Shown here: positions 36,539 to 45,931 of the stretch, piece by piece
How positions within the stretch are numbered: position 1 is the first letter of the stretch
Layout of the letters: every line of letters starts with the position of its first letter
Assembly (NCBI GenBank): GCA_001664005.1
Contig: CP016093.1
Coordinates: 3,059,001-3,123,000, forward strand
Reading direction: 5' to 3'
DNA from: Rhizobiales bacterium NRL2
GTDB lineage: Bacteria > Pseudomonadota > Alphaproteobacteria > Minwuiales > Minwuiaceae
Length of the DNA: 64,000 nucleotides
Notes under the pieces: generated by a model
The model's database searches: none
Seen by the model: the letters and a program-made list of their open reading frames with translations, nothing else
What the model was told of the DNA's origin: nothing
Position numbers and translations under genes: made by a program

Positions 36539-37724
36539 GAACCCGCCCTCGAAGCTCGTCCAACGCCCGGCCGACGGCCCGACGCGCGGCGGGATCGAAA
36601 GACGGCGTGCTCGCAAGTTCTGCCGCCCGTTCGTAGGCGTGCAGCGCGCCCTTGCGGTCACCCAGCACGCGGTAGGCCCGGCCGAGCCGCATCCAGCCGT
36701 CGTAGTCGTCCGGCTCTGCGGCAAGCCGCGCAGCCAGACGGTCGACCATCGACCGGATGAAGGCGGCGCGCTCCTCATCGCTCATCTCGGCAGCTGCCGC
36801 GAGAGCCTCCTCCGAGGGTGGAGCAAGCCCTTTCTCGACGGAAGCCATTGGGATATCAGCGGACGCAATGCCGAGCTGGTCCGCGACCCTACGAATCTGC
36901 GCCTCCAGCGCGGCGCGCCAGGGCGCGGAGGCCGGTGTATCCGCGGCGAGTGCCAGCCATGTATCATAGGCGGTCCGCGAATCGCCCGCCTGCGCTGCCG
37001 CCAGCCCGAGATAGTAGCGCGCCCAAGGGTTGCCCGGATCGTCGGCCAGGGCCGTTTCAAAGGCGGCGCGGGCTTGGGGGGTGACCACACCTTGAGCCGC
37101 GGCGAACAGCGCCTCGCCGTAGGCTGCCAGAATCTCGGGCTCGCGCCCGCCGAGGTTGATCGCGCGCTGGTAGGCGCTGACGCTGTCGGCGAAGCGCCCG
37201 AGGCGTTCATAGGAGCGCGCCAGCAGCAACCAGCCGCGGGGATCGGAGGGGTTCGCCTCCATCCGTGCGGCCAGGCGGTCGACCAGAAACGTCAAGTCCT
37301 GCGAATGTTCCTCGGTTGGCGACCCGCGTTCGGCCAGCGGCGCGCTGGGGAGCCCAAGGGTCCCAAGTGCGAGATACAGGCCGATAGCGCCGATCATTGT
37401 CAACGAAACGAAGGCCATGGCATAGACCGGCCGACGCGCCAAGCTGCCTTGCTGATCCGGTGCCTCATCTTGGGTTGTCGCCAGGTGGGCATCGCCGGCC
37501 TTGAGGATCCGCCGTTCGATCTCCGCGCGGGCGGCTTTGACCTCGCCATCAGAGATGAGGCCCGACGAAAGATCCCGCTCGAGCTCTCTGAGTTGGGCGT
37601 GATAGACGGCGAGGTCGGGTCCCGTCATCGACGGAGCCTTGAGACGGTGACGCCGAATCAGAGGGGCGGCCAGGAAGACGGCAGTCAAGACGGTCATGGC
37701 CGCCACGATGATCCAGAGACTCAT
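36528..37724 (-). CDS. ccmI: Cytochrome c biogenesis protein CcmI
   Basis: 398 residues. Two N-terminal helices (SLWIIVAAMTVLTAVFLAAP and AMAFVSLTMIGAIGLYLALG) flank the cytosolic region YHAQLRELERDLSSGLISD typical of CcmI-1. A periplasmic TPR domain follows (GWLLLARSYERLGRFADSVS, WARYYLGLAAAQAGDSRTAY, GWMRLGRAYRVLGDRKGALH). It holds apocytochrome for the CcmF/H ligation complex. The ATG overlaps the ccmH stop by 4 bp. Confidence 0.93.
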   Translation of the reverse strand: MSLWIIVAAMTVLTAVFLAAPLIRRHRLKAPSMTGPDLAVYHAQLRELERDLSSGLISDGEVKAARAEIERRILKAGDAHLATTQDEAPDQQGSLARRPVYAMAFVSLTMIGAIGLYLALGTLGLPSAPLAERGSPTEEHSQDLTFLVDRLAARMEANPSDPRGWLLLARSYERLGRFADSVSAYQRAINLGGREPEILAAYGEALFAAAQGVVTPQARAAFETALADDPGNPWARYYLGLAAAQAGDSRTAYDTWLALAADTPASAPWRAALEAQIRRVADQLGIASADIPMASVEKGLAPPSEEALAAAAEMSDEERAAFIRSMVDRLAARLAAEPDDYDGWMRLGRAYRVLGDRKGALHAYERAAELASTPSFDPAARRAVGRALDELRGRVPSR

Positions 37725-38191
37725 GACCTCGGCTCGCGGTCAACCAACTGAGCAAGCCGGGCGCGCTCTTCAGCGCTTAAGGGGACGGCTTCACGGTCCG
37801 GATTGTCACGCTCGCGGCGTACGATATAGAGCGCCACACCAGCCGCCAGGAAAAGTGCGAGAAATGGCCCGAACCAGAGCAGTACTGTCTTCAACTTCAT
37901 GGGTGGCCGCAGCAAGACATAATCACCGTAACGTGCCACCAGGTAATCGAGCACTTCCTGGTCGCTATCGCCTGCCTTGAGTCGCTCGCGCACCAGGATG
38001 CGCAGGTCGCGCGCCAGATCGGCGTTGGAAGTATCGATGGACTCGCTCTGGCACACGAGGCAGCGGATTTCTTTGAACAACGCCCGAGCGCGCGTCTCCA
38101 ACGCCGGGTCCGCAAGTTTCTCACCGGGCTCGATCGCTGCCATGGCCGGCGGAGCGGTAAGTAGCAAAATCAAGAGAAAAGCGATTCTCAT
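37721..38191 (-). CDS. ccmH: Cytochrome c biogenesis protein CcmH
   Basis: 156 residues: signal peptide (RIAFLLILLLTAPPAMA), redox pair in EIRCLVCQSESIDTSNADLA (CxxC), and RARYGDYVLLRPPMKLK-like region (VARYGDYVLLRPPM) leading to a C-terminal helix. It reduces the apocytochrome CXXCH for heme ligation. 27 bp after ccmF; overlaps ccmI by 4 bp. Confidence 0.94.
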   Translation of the reverse strand: MRIAFLLILLLTAPPAMAAIEPGEKLADPALETRARALFKEIRCLVCQSESIDTSNADLARDLRILVRERLKAGDSDQEVLDYLVARYGDYVLLRPPMKLKTVLLWFGPFLALFLAAGVALYIVRRERDNPDREAVPLSAEERARLAQLVDREPRS

Positions 38192-38218
38192 TTTTCAATC
38201 CATCAGACCGATCAATCT

Positions 38219-40195
38219 CTATGCAGTCGTGGCCGTCGGCTTCAAACGCCGGAGCGGCGTCCCGACCCGAAGCCGGCGGTCGCTCAAGGAGAAGGCGCCA
38301 CCGATGACCATGAGCGCGGCGCCGGCCCAGATCCAGGGTATCCCCGGCTGATGGTAAAGCCGGACGGTCCATCCGCCCTTGTCGTCGCTCTGACCAACGA
38401 CCGCGTAGAGGTCGGCAAGGCCTGTGGTGTGGATCGCCGCCTCCGTCGTCTCGCGCTGCTGCACGAGATAGGATCGCCGCTCGGGTTCGAGAACGGTGAC
38501 CGCACGTCCGTCCGTGGTAACGGTGAACGTGCCCCGGTCGGCGGAATAGTTCGGGCCCTCCACGCTTCGAACGCCATCGAACTGGTATGTGTACCCTCCG
38601 ACCTCGACCGTTTCGCCCGGCCGCATCACGCGGATCTCTTCGACCTTCCAGGCGGTCGACGCGATCATGCCCGCGATCGCGACGCCGAGCCCGGCATGCG
38701 CCAGCGTCATGCCGTGTGCGGCGCGCGGCAACCCGGCTGCGCGCGCAAGACTGTGTCGCACCGGCACACGGAACAGCTTGATTTTCCCGGCCCACTCGAC
38801 GAGCGCTCCGATAAACAGCCAAGCTGCCAAACCCATCGCGAGCACGGCCAACACCGAGCCACCGTCCGTCACGTAGGCAACAGTGAGAGCAGCAAGGAGG
38901 GTGATAATCGCCACTATCTTCAAACGCTCTGCCACACCTACCAGATCGGCGCGCTTCCATTGCAGGAAAGGACCCACGGCCATGACGGCGACGAGCGGCG
39001 TCATCAAGGGCACGAAGGTCGCACTATAGAAGGGCGGTCCAACGGAGACCTTGCCGCCACCGACGGCATCAAGAAACAGCGGGTACATGGTGCCGAGGAA
39101 GACGGTCACGGTGGCCGTGACCAGAAGCAGGTTGTTCAGCACCAGCCCGCCCTCGCGGCTGACTGGCGCAAACATGCCTCCCGGCCTGAGCAAAGGCGCA
39201 CGCACCGCGAAGAGGATGAGCGAGCCGCCGATTGCGACAGAGAGCAAGGCTAATATGAAGACGCCGCGTTCCGGGTCGGTGGCGAAGGCATGCACGGAGG
39301 TCAACACGCCCGAGCGCACCACGAAGGTGCCGATGAGACTGAACGAGAAGGTCAGGATCGCGAGCAGCACGGTCCAGACCTTGAGCGTGTCGCGCTTCTC
39401 CACGACGATCGCCGAGTGCAGCAGCGCGGTGCCCAGCAGCCATGGCATGAACGAGACGTTCTCGACCGGGTCCCAGAACCACCAGCCACCCCAGCCGAGT
39501 TCGTAATAAGCCCACCAGCTCCCGAGCGCGACGCCGGCGGTCAAGAATATCCAGGCGATGAGTGCCCAAGGCCGCACCCAGCGCGCCCAGGCCGCGTCCG
39601 CCCGCCCCTCGATCAGACCGGCAATGGCAAAGGAGAACGCCATCGAGAAGCCGACGTAGCCGGCGTAGAGCATCGGCGGGTGGAATGCGAGACCGGGATC
39701 CTGCAGCAGGGGATTGAGGTCGTTGCCGTTGGCCGGCGGCGGGAACACGCGCAGGAACGGGTTGGATGTGAACACCGTGAAGGTGAGGAACCCTGCGGCG
39801 ATCCAGGCTTGCACGGCGAGCGCCCGGGCTTTGAGGGTAGCCGGCAGGCCCTGTCCGAACAGGGCGACCGCGGCGCCGAAGCCCGCGAGCATCAGGATCC
39901 ACAACAGCATCGACCCCTCGTGGTTCCCCCACACGCCGGTGATCTTGTACAGCATCGGCTTCGCGGAGTGCGAGTTCTCGACCACGTTCACCACGGTGAA
40001 GTCGGAGACGACATAGGCGTACATCAGGCTCGAGAAGGCGGTGCCGACGAGCAGGAACTGGGCTATCGCCGCCGGTCCGGCCACCGCCATGAGGGTGTCG
40101 CTCCGCCTCGCGGCGCCGATTGCCGGGAGGCTGCCCTGCACCGCGGCAACGGCGAGTGCGAGGATCAGGGCAAAGTGGCCGACTTCGGGGATCAT
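38219..40195 (-). CDS. ccmF: Heme lyase CcmF
   Basis: 658-residue membrane protein of cytochrome c maturation System I; ligates heme to apocytochrome. Conserved parts: YKITGVWGNHEGSMLLWILM, the Trp-rich WWAYYELGWGGWWFWDPVEN, LLHSAIVVEKRDTLKVWTVL and HGMTLAHAGLGVAIAGMI. ATG 40195. No ccmABCDE is in the window, so heme export must come from elsewhere. Leader with two 28-bp repeats and a CueR-type promoter lies upstream. Confidence 0.95.
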   Translation of the reverse strand: MIPEVGHFALILALAVAAVQGSLPAIGAARRSDTLMAVAGPAAIAQFLLVGTAFSSLMYAYVVSDFTVVNVVENSHSAKPMLYKITGVWGNHEGSMLLWILMLAGFGAAVALFGQGLPATLKARALAVQAWIAAGFLTFTVFTSNPFLRVFPPPANGNDLNPLLQDPGLAFHPPMLYAGYVGFSMAFSFAIAGLIEGRADAAWARWVRPWALIAWIFLTAGVALGSWWAYYELGWGGWWFWDPVENVSFMPWLLGTALLHSAIVVEKRDTLKVWTVLLAILTFSFSLIGTFVVRSGVLTSVHAFATDPERGVFILALLSVAIGGSLILFAVRAPLLRPGGMFAPVSREGGLVLNNLLLVTATVTVFLGTMYPLFLDAVGGGKVSVGPPFYSATFVPLMTPLVAVMAVGPFLQWKRADLVGVAERLKIVAIITLLAALTVAYVTDGGSVLAVLAMGLAAWLFIGALVEWAGKIKLFRVPVRHSLARAAGLPRAAHGMTLAHAGLGVAIAGMIASTAWKVEEIRVMRPGETVEVGGYTYQFDGVRSVEGPNYSADRGTFTVTTDGRAVTVLEPERRSYLVQQRETTEAAIHTTGLADLYAVVGQSDDKGGWTVRLYHQPGIPWIWAGAALMVIGGAFSLSDRRLRVGTPLRRLKPTATTA

Positions 40196-40261
40196 TCAGG
40201 ACTCCGTTGATGTCGCAGCGCGACGGATTCGATCCGAGGGGCTTGCCTAACCGCGTGGTTC

Positions 40262-40317
40262 TTCGTTCGCCCGCGGGGGGCGGTTCCAATTCGTTCGCCC
40301 GCGGGGGGCGGTTCCAA
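40262..40317. repeat. Two exact 28-bp tandem repeats
   Basis: The unit TTCGTTCGCCCGCGGGGGGC plus GGTTCCAA occurs at 40262-40289 and 40290-40317. The CCCGCGGGG core is self-complementary. It lies in the ccmF 5' leader, between CueR-type promoter B and the ATG. Confidence 0.9.
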
Positions 40318-40321
40318 ACGA

Positions 40322-40352
40322 AAGATCGACTATCCAGCTACTGGAATGTCAA
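40322..40352 (-). promoter_or_regulatory. CueR-type promoter B (ccmF-ccmH-ccmI)
   Basis: On the minus strand: TTGACA (40352-40347), 19-bp spacer with TTCCAG-TAG-CTGGAT, then the weak -10 GATCTT (40327-40322). The operator matches the other sites well; the -10 is the poorest. 127 bp before the ccmF ATG. Confidence 0.6.
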
Positions 40353-40525
40353 CGCCAAGTTCGCTATTCCGCCTCGCTCCAGTTTCACGAGATCGAGAGT
40401 GATGCTGGTGCCAAGAGCTCCGGGGTGGCGACCTGATACCTGATTAGCAAGGGTGCCTCCACCAAGTGACGTTCCGCGGCGAGCCCTGGCGACTAAGTTG
40501 CAAGTTGCGTGGCCTGCTCTCGTGC

Positions 40526-40556
40526 TTGACCTTCCAGTCGCTGGAATCCCTATGTA
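40526..40556 (+). promoter_or_regulatory. CueR-type promoter C (copA)
   Basis: TTGACC (40526-40531), 19-bp spacer containing the perfect palindrome TTCCAG-TCG-CTGGAA, -10 TATGTA (40551-40556). The best match of the five. 75 bp before the copA ATG. Confidence 0.85.
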
Positions 40557-40631
40557 GAAGGAGCGAAAGGTGCCTAAAAGAGGTTAGCGGCGTCTTCAGT
40601 GAGGCCAATCGCCGCCTACGAAGGACATGAC

Positions 40632-43094
40632 ATGAACGAAGCCAGCACTGCCACCCGTAAGCGGGCCCGGGACCCGATTTGCGGCATGGACGTCGATCCG
40701 GCGAGTGCCGCGCATCGCGTCGATCACGACGGGACGACGTACTACTTCTGTGGTAGGCGCTGCGCCGAGACGTTCCGCAAGGATCCTGATGTAGCGCTTG
40801 CGGAGCGCGCCAAATCCGCGCCGGAGAACCGAGACACGAGCATCCGTCCGACAAGGAAAGGTCCAAACAAATATATATGCCCGATGTGTCCGGGTGTAGA
40901 GAGCGGGGGGCCGGCGGCCTGCCCGAAATGCGGCATGGCGCTCGAACCCGCGGCCCCAATGCCCGGGCAGCGGCAGGTCCAGTACACCTGTTCAATGCAT
41001 CCTGAGGTGGTGCAGGATGAGCCGGGCGAATGTCCGAAATGCGGCATGGCGCTCGAGCCGATGACCGTATCGGACGAGGACAAGAACCCCGAGCTCGTCG
41101 ACATGACGCGCCGTTTCTGGGTCGGTGCCGCACTGACGGTACCGGTCCTCGTTCTGGCCATGGGCGGCTTGTTGCCGGGGCTCGGACCTCTCTTGGAGCG
41201 TGTCGTCCCGCGCGAGCTCTCCCATTGGCTCGAGCTCGCTTTCGCGACGCCGGTCGTGCTGTGGGCCGGCTGGCCGTTCTTCCAGCGCGGCTGGAAGTCG
41301 GTGATGACGTGGAACCTCAACATGTTCACGCTGATTGCGATCGGTGTCGGGGCGGCCTTTGCCTATAGCGCCGTGGCGACCTTAGCGCCCGGGATCTTTC
41401 CAGTGGCGTTTCGCGGCCCATCCGGCGAGATCGGCGTCTACTACGAGGTGGCCGCCGTGATCGTCGTGCTGGTGCTCCTCGGCCAGGTGCTGGAGCTGCG
41501 CGCCCGCGAGCGGACGGGAGGGGCCTTGCGCGCGCTTCTCGACCTGGCGCCGCAGACCGCCCGGCGGATAAGCACGGGCGGTGACGAGGACGAGGTTCCG
41601 CTCGATCAGGTCCAGCACGGCGACCGCCTGCGTGTTCGCCCCGGCGACAAGGTACCGGTCGACGGCGAGGTGCTCGAAGGGCACAGCGCGGTCGATGAGT
41701 CAATGGTGACGGGCGAGCCCATGCCCGTGGAAAAGACCGCGGGCGGCAAGGTCATCGGCGGCACAGTCAACGGCACCGGCAGCTTCGTGATGCGGGCCGA
41801 GCGCGTGGGCAGCGAGACCATGCTGGCGCAGATCGTCCAGATGGTCGCCGAGGCGCAGCGGTCGCGCGCGCCGATCCAGCGGCTTGCCGACGTGGTGGCG
41901 GGCTACTTCGTGCCGGCCGTGGTGGGGGTCGCCGTGCTTGCCTTCATCGCCTGGGCGATCTTCGGGCCGGCGCCGGCCCTGGCGCACGCGCTGGTGGCTG
42001 CTGTTGCGGTGCTCATTATCGCGTGCCCCTGCGCACTCGGCCTGGCGACACCGATGTCGATCCAGGTCGGTGTGGGCCGCGGCGCGCAAGCCGGTGTCCT
42101 GATCAAGAATGCCGAGGCCCTCGAACGCTTCGAGAAAGTCGACACGCTGGTCGTCGACAAGACCGGCACGTTGACCGAAGGCAAGCCGCGTGTCGTCGCC
42201 GTCGAGACCGGCGACGGGATCGGCGAGGACGAGTTCCTGCGCCTCGCCGCAAGCCTCGAGCGGTCGAGCGAGCACCCGCTCGCAGCCGCCATCGTCGAGG
42301 CGGCGAAGGACCGCGGGCTCAAGCTTTCCGATACCGAAGGCTTCGACGCGCCCACCGGCAAAGGCGTCGTCGGCACAGTGGAGGGACGGCGGGTCGCGCT
42401 CGGCAATACGCGCCTTCTGGACGACCTGAGCATCGAGGCTGGGCGCTTCGGCGAAAAGGCGGACGAGCTGCGCCGCGACGGCCAGACGGTGATGTTCGTC
42501 GCGGTGGATGGCACGGTCGCGGGCCTGATCGGTGTGGCGGACCCGATCAAGGAGACGACGGCAAAGGCCATACAGGAACTCCGCGCGGACGGCCTGCGGA
42601 TCGTCATGCTCACGGGCGACAACCGCACGACCGCCGAGGCTGTCGCCCGCAAGCTCGGTATCGATGAGATCGAAGCCGAAGTGCTGCCGCAGGAAAAGGG
42701 CGAGATCGTCAAGAAGCACAAGGCCGAAGGCCGCGTCGTTGCGATGGCCGGGGACGGCGTAAACGACGCGCCGGCTCTGGCGGAGGCCGATGTCGGCATC
42801 GCCATGGGCACCGGCACCGACGTGGCGATCCAGAGTGCCGGCGTTACCCTGATAAATGGCGATCTTTCCGGCATCGTGCGCGCGCGGCACCTGAGCCGCA
42901 GCGTGATGCGGAACATCCGGCAGAACCTGTTTCTCGCCTTCGTCTACAACTCGCTCGGCGTGCCGATTGCCGCAGGCGTGCTCTACCCGGTTTTCGGCCT
43001 CCTGCTGAGCCCCATTATCGCTGCCGCAGCGATGAGCTTGAGCTCGCTTTCGGTGGTCGGCAATGCGCTCCGACTGAGAGCGGCCAAGTTGTGA
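40632..43094 (+). CDS. copA: Cu(I)-exporting P1B-type ATPase CopA
   Basis: 820-residue inner-membrane copper pump. The N-terminus has a YHS domain ([13 protein letters not shown] to [12 protein letters not shown], about 13-50) and two HMBD zinc-ribbon-like metal domains ([22 protein letters not shown] and [22 protein letters not shown]) instead of HMA domains. Core motifs: CPC in [13 protein letters not shown] (about 464), phosphorylation [12 protein letters not shown] (about 508), and [20 protein letters not shown] (about 705-724). ATG 40632 lies after promoter C; a GTG at 40599 would add 11 residues. Silver is a likely second substrate. Confidence 0.94.
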   Translation: MNEASTATRKRARDPICGMDVDPASAAHRVDHDGTTYYFCGRRCAETFRKDPDVALAERAKSAPENRDTSIRPTRKGPNKYICPMCPGVESGGPAACPKCGMALEPAAPMPGQRQVQYTCSMHPEVVQDEPGECPKCGMALEPMTVSDEDKNPELVDMTRRFWVGAALTVPVLVLAMGGLLPGLGPLLERVVPRELSHWLELAFATPVVLWAGWPFFQRGWKSVMTWNLNMFTLIAIGVGAAFAYSAVATLAPGIFPVAFRGPSGEIGVYYEVAAVIVVLVLLGQVLELRARERTGGALRALLDLAPQTARRISTGGDEDEVPLDQVQHGDRLRVRPGDKVPVDGEVLEGHSAVDESMVTGEPMPVEKTAGGKVIGGTVNGTGSFVMRAERVGSETMLAQIVQMVAEAQRSRAPIQRLADVVAGYFVPAVVGVAVLAFIAWAIFGPAPALAHALVAAVAVLIIACPCALGLATPMSIQVGVGRGAQAGVLIKNAEALERFEKVDTLVVDKTGTLTEGKPRVVAVETGDGIGEDEFLRLAASLERSSEHPLAAAIVEAAKDRGLKLSDTEGFDAPTGKGVVGTVEGRRVALGNTRLLDDLSIEAGRFGEKADELRRDGQTVMFVAVDGTVAGLIGVADPIKETTAKAIQELRADGLRIVMLTGDNRTTAEAVARKLGIDEIEAEVLPQEKGEIVKKHKAEGRVVAMAGDGVNDAPALAEADVGIAMGTGTDVAIQSAGVTLINGDLSGIVRARHLSRSVMRNIRQNLFLAFVYNSLGVPIAAGVLYPVFGLLLSPIIAAAAMSLSSLSVVGNALRLRAAKL

Positions 43095-43095
43095 T

Positions 43096-43131
43096 GAGCC
43101 AATACAATGGCTCTTCTGGCGAATGTTCGCC
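43096..43131 (+). terminator. Paired small hairpins after copA
   Basis: GAGCCA-ATACAA-TGGCTC (43096-43113) followed by GGCGAATGTTCGCC (43118-43131). Both are short and have no T-tract, so termination is only a possibility. Confidence 0.35.
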
Positions 43132-43196
43132 GTTGCGAACTGCAGACCGTTGCATCCAGTGGTTTGCGGACAACTCATGCAAGGTAAGGAGATACC

Positions 43197-43859
43197 ATGT
43201 CACTACGCCTTAATGCCGACGCGCCGGACTTCACGGCGGAGACGACGCAGGGAACCCTCAACTTCCACGAGTGGATCGGTGACGGCTGGGCCATTCTCTT
43301 CTCTCACCCGAAGGACTTCACGCCAGTCTGCACTACGGAACTCGGATACATGGCCGGGTTGATGCCCGAGTTCCAAAAGCGCAACTGTAAGATCATCGGA
43401 CTCAGCGTCGATCCGATTGGCGATCATACCCGCTGGTCCAAGGACATCGAGGAGACGCAGGGCCACGCGGTCAACTACCCGATGATCGGCGATCCGGATC
43501 TGAAGGTCGCTAAGCTCTACGACATGCTGCCCGAGGACGCGGGCGACCGCGCCGACGGACGGACTCCGGCGGATAATGCCACCGTGCGCTCGGTGTTTGT
43601 GATCGGGCCGGACAAGAAGATCAAGGCCATGCTGGCCTATCCGATGAGCACGGGGCGCAATTTCGACGAGGTGCTCCGCTTGCTCGATTCCTGCCAGCTG
43701 ACGGCGAAGCACCAGGTGGCGACACCGGTCAACTGGCAGCAGGGCGAGGACGTCATCATCGTCCCGGCCGTCTCGGACGAGGAGGCGAAGCGGAAGTATC
43801 CCGAAGGCTGGAGGGCGCCCAAGCCCTATCTGCGCATCGTTTCGCAGCCCCGGGACTGA
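43197..43859 (+). CDS. 1-Cys peroxiredoxin (Prx6 type)
   Basis: 220 residues. Peroxidatic cysteine in SHPKDFTPVCTTELGYMAG (C45); IIGLSVDPIGDHTRWSKDI and the Prx6-type extension LRLLDSCQLTAKHQVATPVN with NWQQGEDVIIVPAVSDEEAK. It reduces hydrogen and organic peroxides, useful where copper drives Fenton-type chemistry. AAGGAG lies 6 bp before the ATG at 43197. Probably read from the copA promoter or its own. Confidence 0.92.
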   Translation: MSLRLNADAPDFTAETTQGTLNFHEWIGDGWAILFSHPKDFTPVCTTELGYMAGLMPEFQKRNCKIIGLSVDPIGDHTRWSKDIEETQGHAVNYPMIGDPDLKVAKLYDMLPEDAGDRADGRTPADNATVRSVFVIGPDKKIKAMLAYPMSTGRNFDEVLRLLDSCQLTAKHQVATPVNWQQGEDVIIVPAVSDEEAKRKYPEGWRAPKPYLRIVSQPRD

Positions 43860-44155
43860 AGACACCCGGCCTAAGGTCAAGCGGCCTCTCTTTGCCCGCT
43901 GGTCGGGAGGTGACGACAAGCCCCGCTTTCATCGGCCACCTCCCGACGGCAGAGGCTCATGCTTCTTCATGGCAGGAGGGATGAGTGCTCAGCGATCGCG
44001 GCAGATCCGCCGCATCACCATGTGCCGACAGAACAGTGATGGCCGCGATCCCGAGGGTGCCCACCGAGTTTGGAAGAAGGGTATGAGAACCGATGATGCC
44101 GACTCTCAGGAGAGGGCAGAGGGTCGGGCCTCATTCGATCGACGCAAGGAAGAAC
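43860..44155. other. Intergenic, no convincing gene
   Basis: About 300 bp. An ORF from 43969 would give a 64-residue hydrophilic peptide (MAGGMSAQRSRQIRRITMCR...) without recognisable features. No hairpin or promoter stands out. Confidence 0.4.
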
Positions 44156-44797
44156 ATGATTGAGTCCTATTCAAATTGGCTGCAATTGTGGCCCTACGCG
44201 ATCCTGATGATCGTCATCGCGTCGTGGGTGCTCTACCACTTCGTGGCGCCGGCAAGCTGGCGGGACTGGACCGGCGCGGGGCTCGTGCAAACCTTCATCA
44301 TCGCGCTCTACGCCGAGATGTACGGCTTCCCGCTCACGATTTATTTCCTCACGAGCGTGCTGCCGATCGAGATTCCCCTGGTCCATCACAGTGGCCATCT
44401 CTGGGTGACCCTGCTGGGCTACGGCCAGGTCGGCGCGGTACTCGAAATGGCAATCGGCTACGCCTTCGTAATCACCGGATTGCTCATGATCGTCAAGGGC
44501 TGGATCAAGGTCTATTTCTACGGCAGCCGGCTGCTCACCGACGGCATTTACAGTGTCATCCGGCACCCTCAATACACGGGCATTTTCCTAGCCGTGTTCG
44601 GACAACTCGTCCATTGGCCGACCATCCCCACCCTGGCGCTTGGGCCGGTGATCGTCTTGGCTTACGTGCATCTGGCACGCCGCGAGGAGGCGCAGTTGAT
44701 CCAGCGCTACGGCGACGCCTATCTCGCCTACCGGCAGCAGGTGCCCATGTTCTTTCCTCGATGGCAGGCCATCCGCAAGCTGCTCGCAGTCCAATGA
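44156..44797 (+). CDS. Isoprenylcysteine/PE methyltransferase-like membrane protein
   Basis: 213 residues with about five helices. The SAM-binding ICMT/PEMT core is GIYSVIRHPQYTGIFLAVFG, then HLARREEAQLIQRYGDAYLA and YRQQVPMFFP. Members methylate small membrane substrates or lipids; bacterial substrates are mostly unknown. ATG 44156 chosen because it begins the hydrophobic NWLQLWPYAILMIVIASWVL. It overlaps the DUF3047 gene (ATGA). Confidence 0.85.
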   Translation: MIESYSNWLQLWPYAILMIVIASWVLYHFVAPASWRDWTGAGLVQTFIIALYAEMYGFPLTIYFLTSVLPIEIPLVHHSGHLWVTLLGYGQVGAVLEMAIGYAFVITGLLMIVKGWIKVYFYGSRLLTDGIYSVIRHPQYTGIFLAVFGQLVHWPTIPTLALGPVIVLAYVHLARREEAQLIQRYGDAYLAYRQQVPMFFPRWQAIRKLLAVQ

Positions 44798-45591
44798 GGC
44801 CGGCTCACCGCAGCGGTTCCTCGCAAAAATCCGTCGCTCGAGACACGCGTTCGGGCTCGACCAATCACGGTACCGGCGCGACGCGAGTAAGCATAGCGAA
44901 GGAAAGCGCACAGATCGCACGCATCGCGCCGCTCGTCTCGCGCCTCGTGGCGCTTTCGGTACTCGCGCTCTCCTTCGCGCTACCCGCATTTGGGAAGGAG
45001 CCGGTACTGCTTGCCGACCCGGCGGCGCCCCTAGGCGAGGCGTGGACGCACCAGAAATTCAACTCTGCTACTCAATACGACAGGGTCACAGTCAAGGGCG
45101 TCGCGGCGATCCGTGCCGTCGCCCGCGACTCCGCATCGGGGCTCTATCGCGATGTCCGCTACGACGTCGCTGAGCATCCCTGGCTCGCCTGGACGTGGCG
45201 GGTCGACCGCCTGCAGCAAACGGCGGATATCCGAATCAAGGCTCGCGAGGATTTCGCGGCGGCCATCTTTCTGATCTTCGGGCGCCCCAGCCTGCTCAAC
45301 CGCGATGTCCCCACCCTCGCCTATGTCTGGACGGGTGGACGCTTCCCCGAAAACGCGGTCGTCGACAGCCCCTATCATCCCGGAACTGTCCGCAGCATCG
45401 TCGTGAGAAGCGGCAAAGAGCGCCTCGGCGAGTGGACACAAGAGCGTCGCAACGTTATCGATGACTTTCGCCGGGCATTCGGGCGAGAGCCACCGGAGAC
45501 CGTCGAGGCCGTGGCCCTCTTCACGGATAACGACCGGACCGGCGAGCCGGCCGAGGCGTTCTACGGCGCGATCCGCGCCCTCCCGCGCTAG
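44794..45591 (+). CDS. DUF3047 domain protein
   Basis: 265 residues from an ATG overlapping the previous stop. A hydrophobic segment (LVALSVLALSFALPAFG) at about 51-67 serves as signal; the preceding 50 residues look unneeded, so translation could begin later. DUF3047 core: WTWRVDRLQQTADIRIKARE, DFAAAIFLIFGRP, LAYVWTGG, SGKERLGEWTQERRNVIDDF and FTDNDRTGEPAEAFYG. Periplasmic lectin-like fold of unknown function. Confidence 0.85.
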   Translation: MRPAHRSGSSQKSVARDTRSGSTNHGTGATRVSIAKESAQIARIAPLVSRLVALSVLALSFALPAFGKEPVLLADPAAPLGEAWTHQKFNSATQYDRVTVKGVAAIRAVARDSASGLYRDVRYDVAEHPWLAWTWRVDRLQQTADIRIKAREDFAAAIFLIFGRPSLLNRDVPTLAYVWTGGRFPENAVVDSPYHPGTVRSIVVRSGKERLGEWTQERRNVIDDFRRAFGREPPETVEAVALFTDNDRTGEPAEAFYGAIRALPR

Positions 45592-45637
45592 GATGACCGG
45601 CCCCGTGTCGCGTCCCTGCTAAACCCTCAGATGACGT

Positions 45638-45844
45638 TCAGCTTGTCACCGGCCGAGCCGCGGTGCTGCGCTTCCAGCAAGATGTTACGAGCGATCGGCG
45701 CGGCGGTGCGCGAGCCGCTGCCGGATCGCGCAGGAAGCGGCGCACCGTGTTGCGCGACACGCCCACCTCGCGCGCAATCTCCCGCACGCCCTTCCCATGC
45801 CTGACCAACCCCCGGATCTCCATCGACAACTCCACTCCGATCAT
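45638..45844 (-). pseudogene. IS21-type transposase fragment (IstA N-terminus)
   Basis: The 42 N-terminal residues MIGVELSMEIRGLVRHGKGV with REIAREVGVSRNTVRRFLRD are the helix-turn-helix of IS21 IstA. The reading then becomes unrelated. No ends or IstB are visible, so this is a relic between DUF3047 and lgt. Confidence 0.75.
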
Positions 45845-45931
45845 CCGGGCCCTCCGCCATGCGCGTCGGGCCCAGCCTAACGGGGTGGATCAGTTCTCAA
45901 ATCGGCACCCGAGTCAGTTTTGCAGCGGCGG

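Noticed and set aside
38351-40210. Long plus-strand ORFs opposite ccmF
   Set aside because: CcmF on the minus strand is unmistakable; these frames are His/Arg/Gly-rich shadows.
41700-43178. Minus-strand ORF of 492 codons opposite copA
   Set aside because: CopA motifs occupy the plus strand; no conserved segment in the antisense frame.
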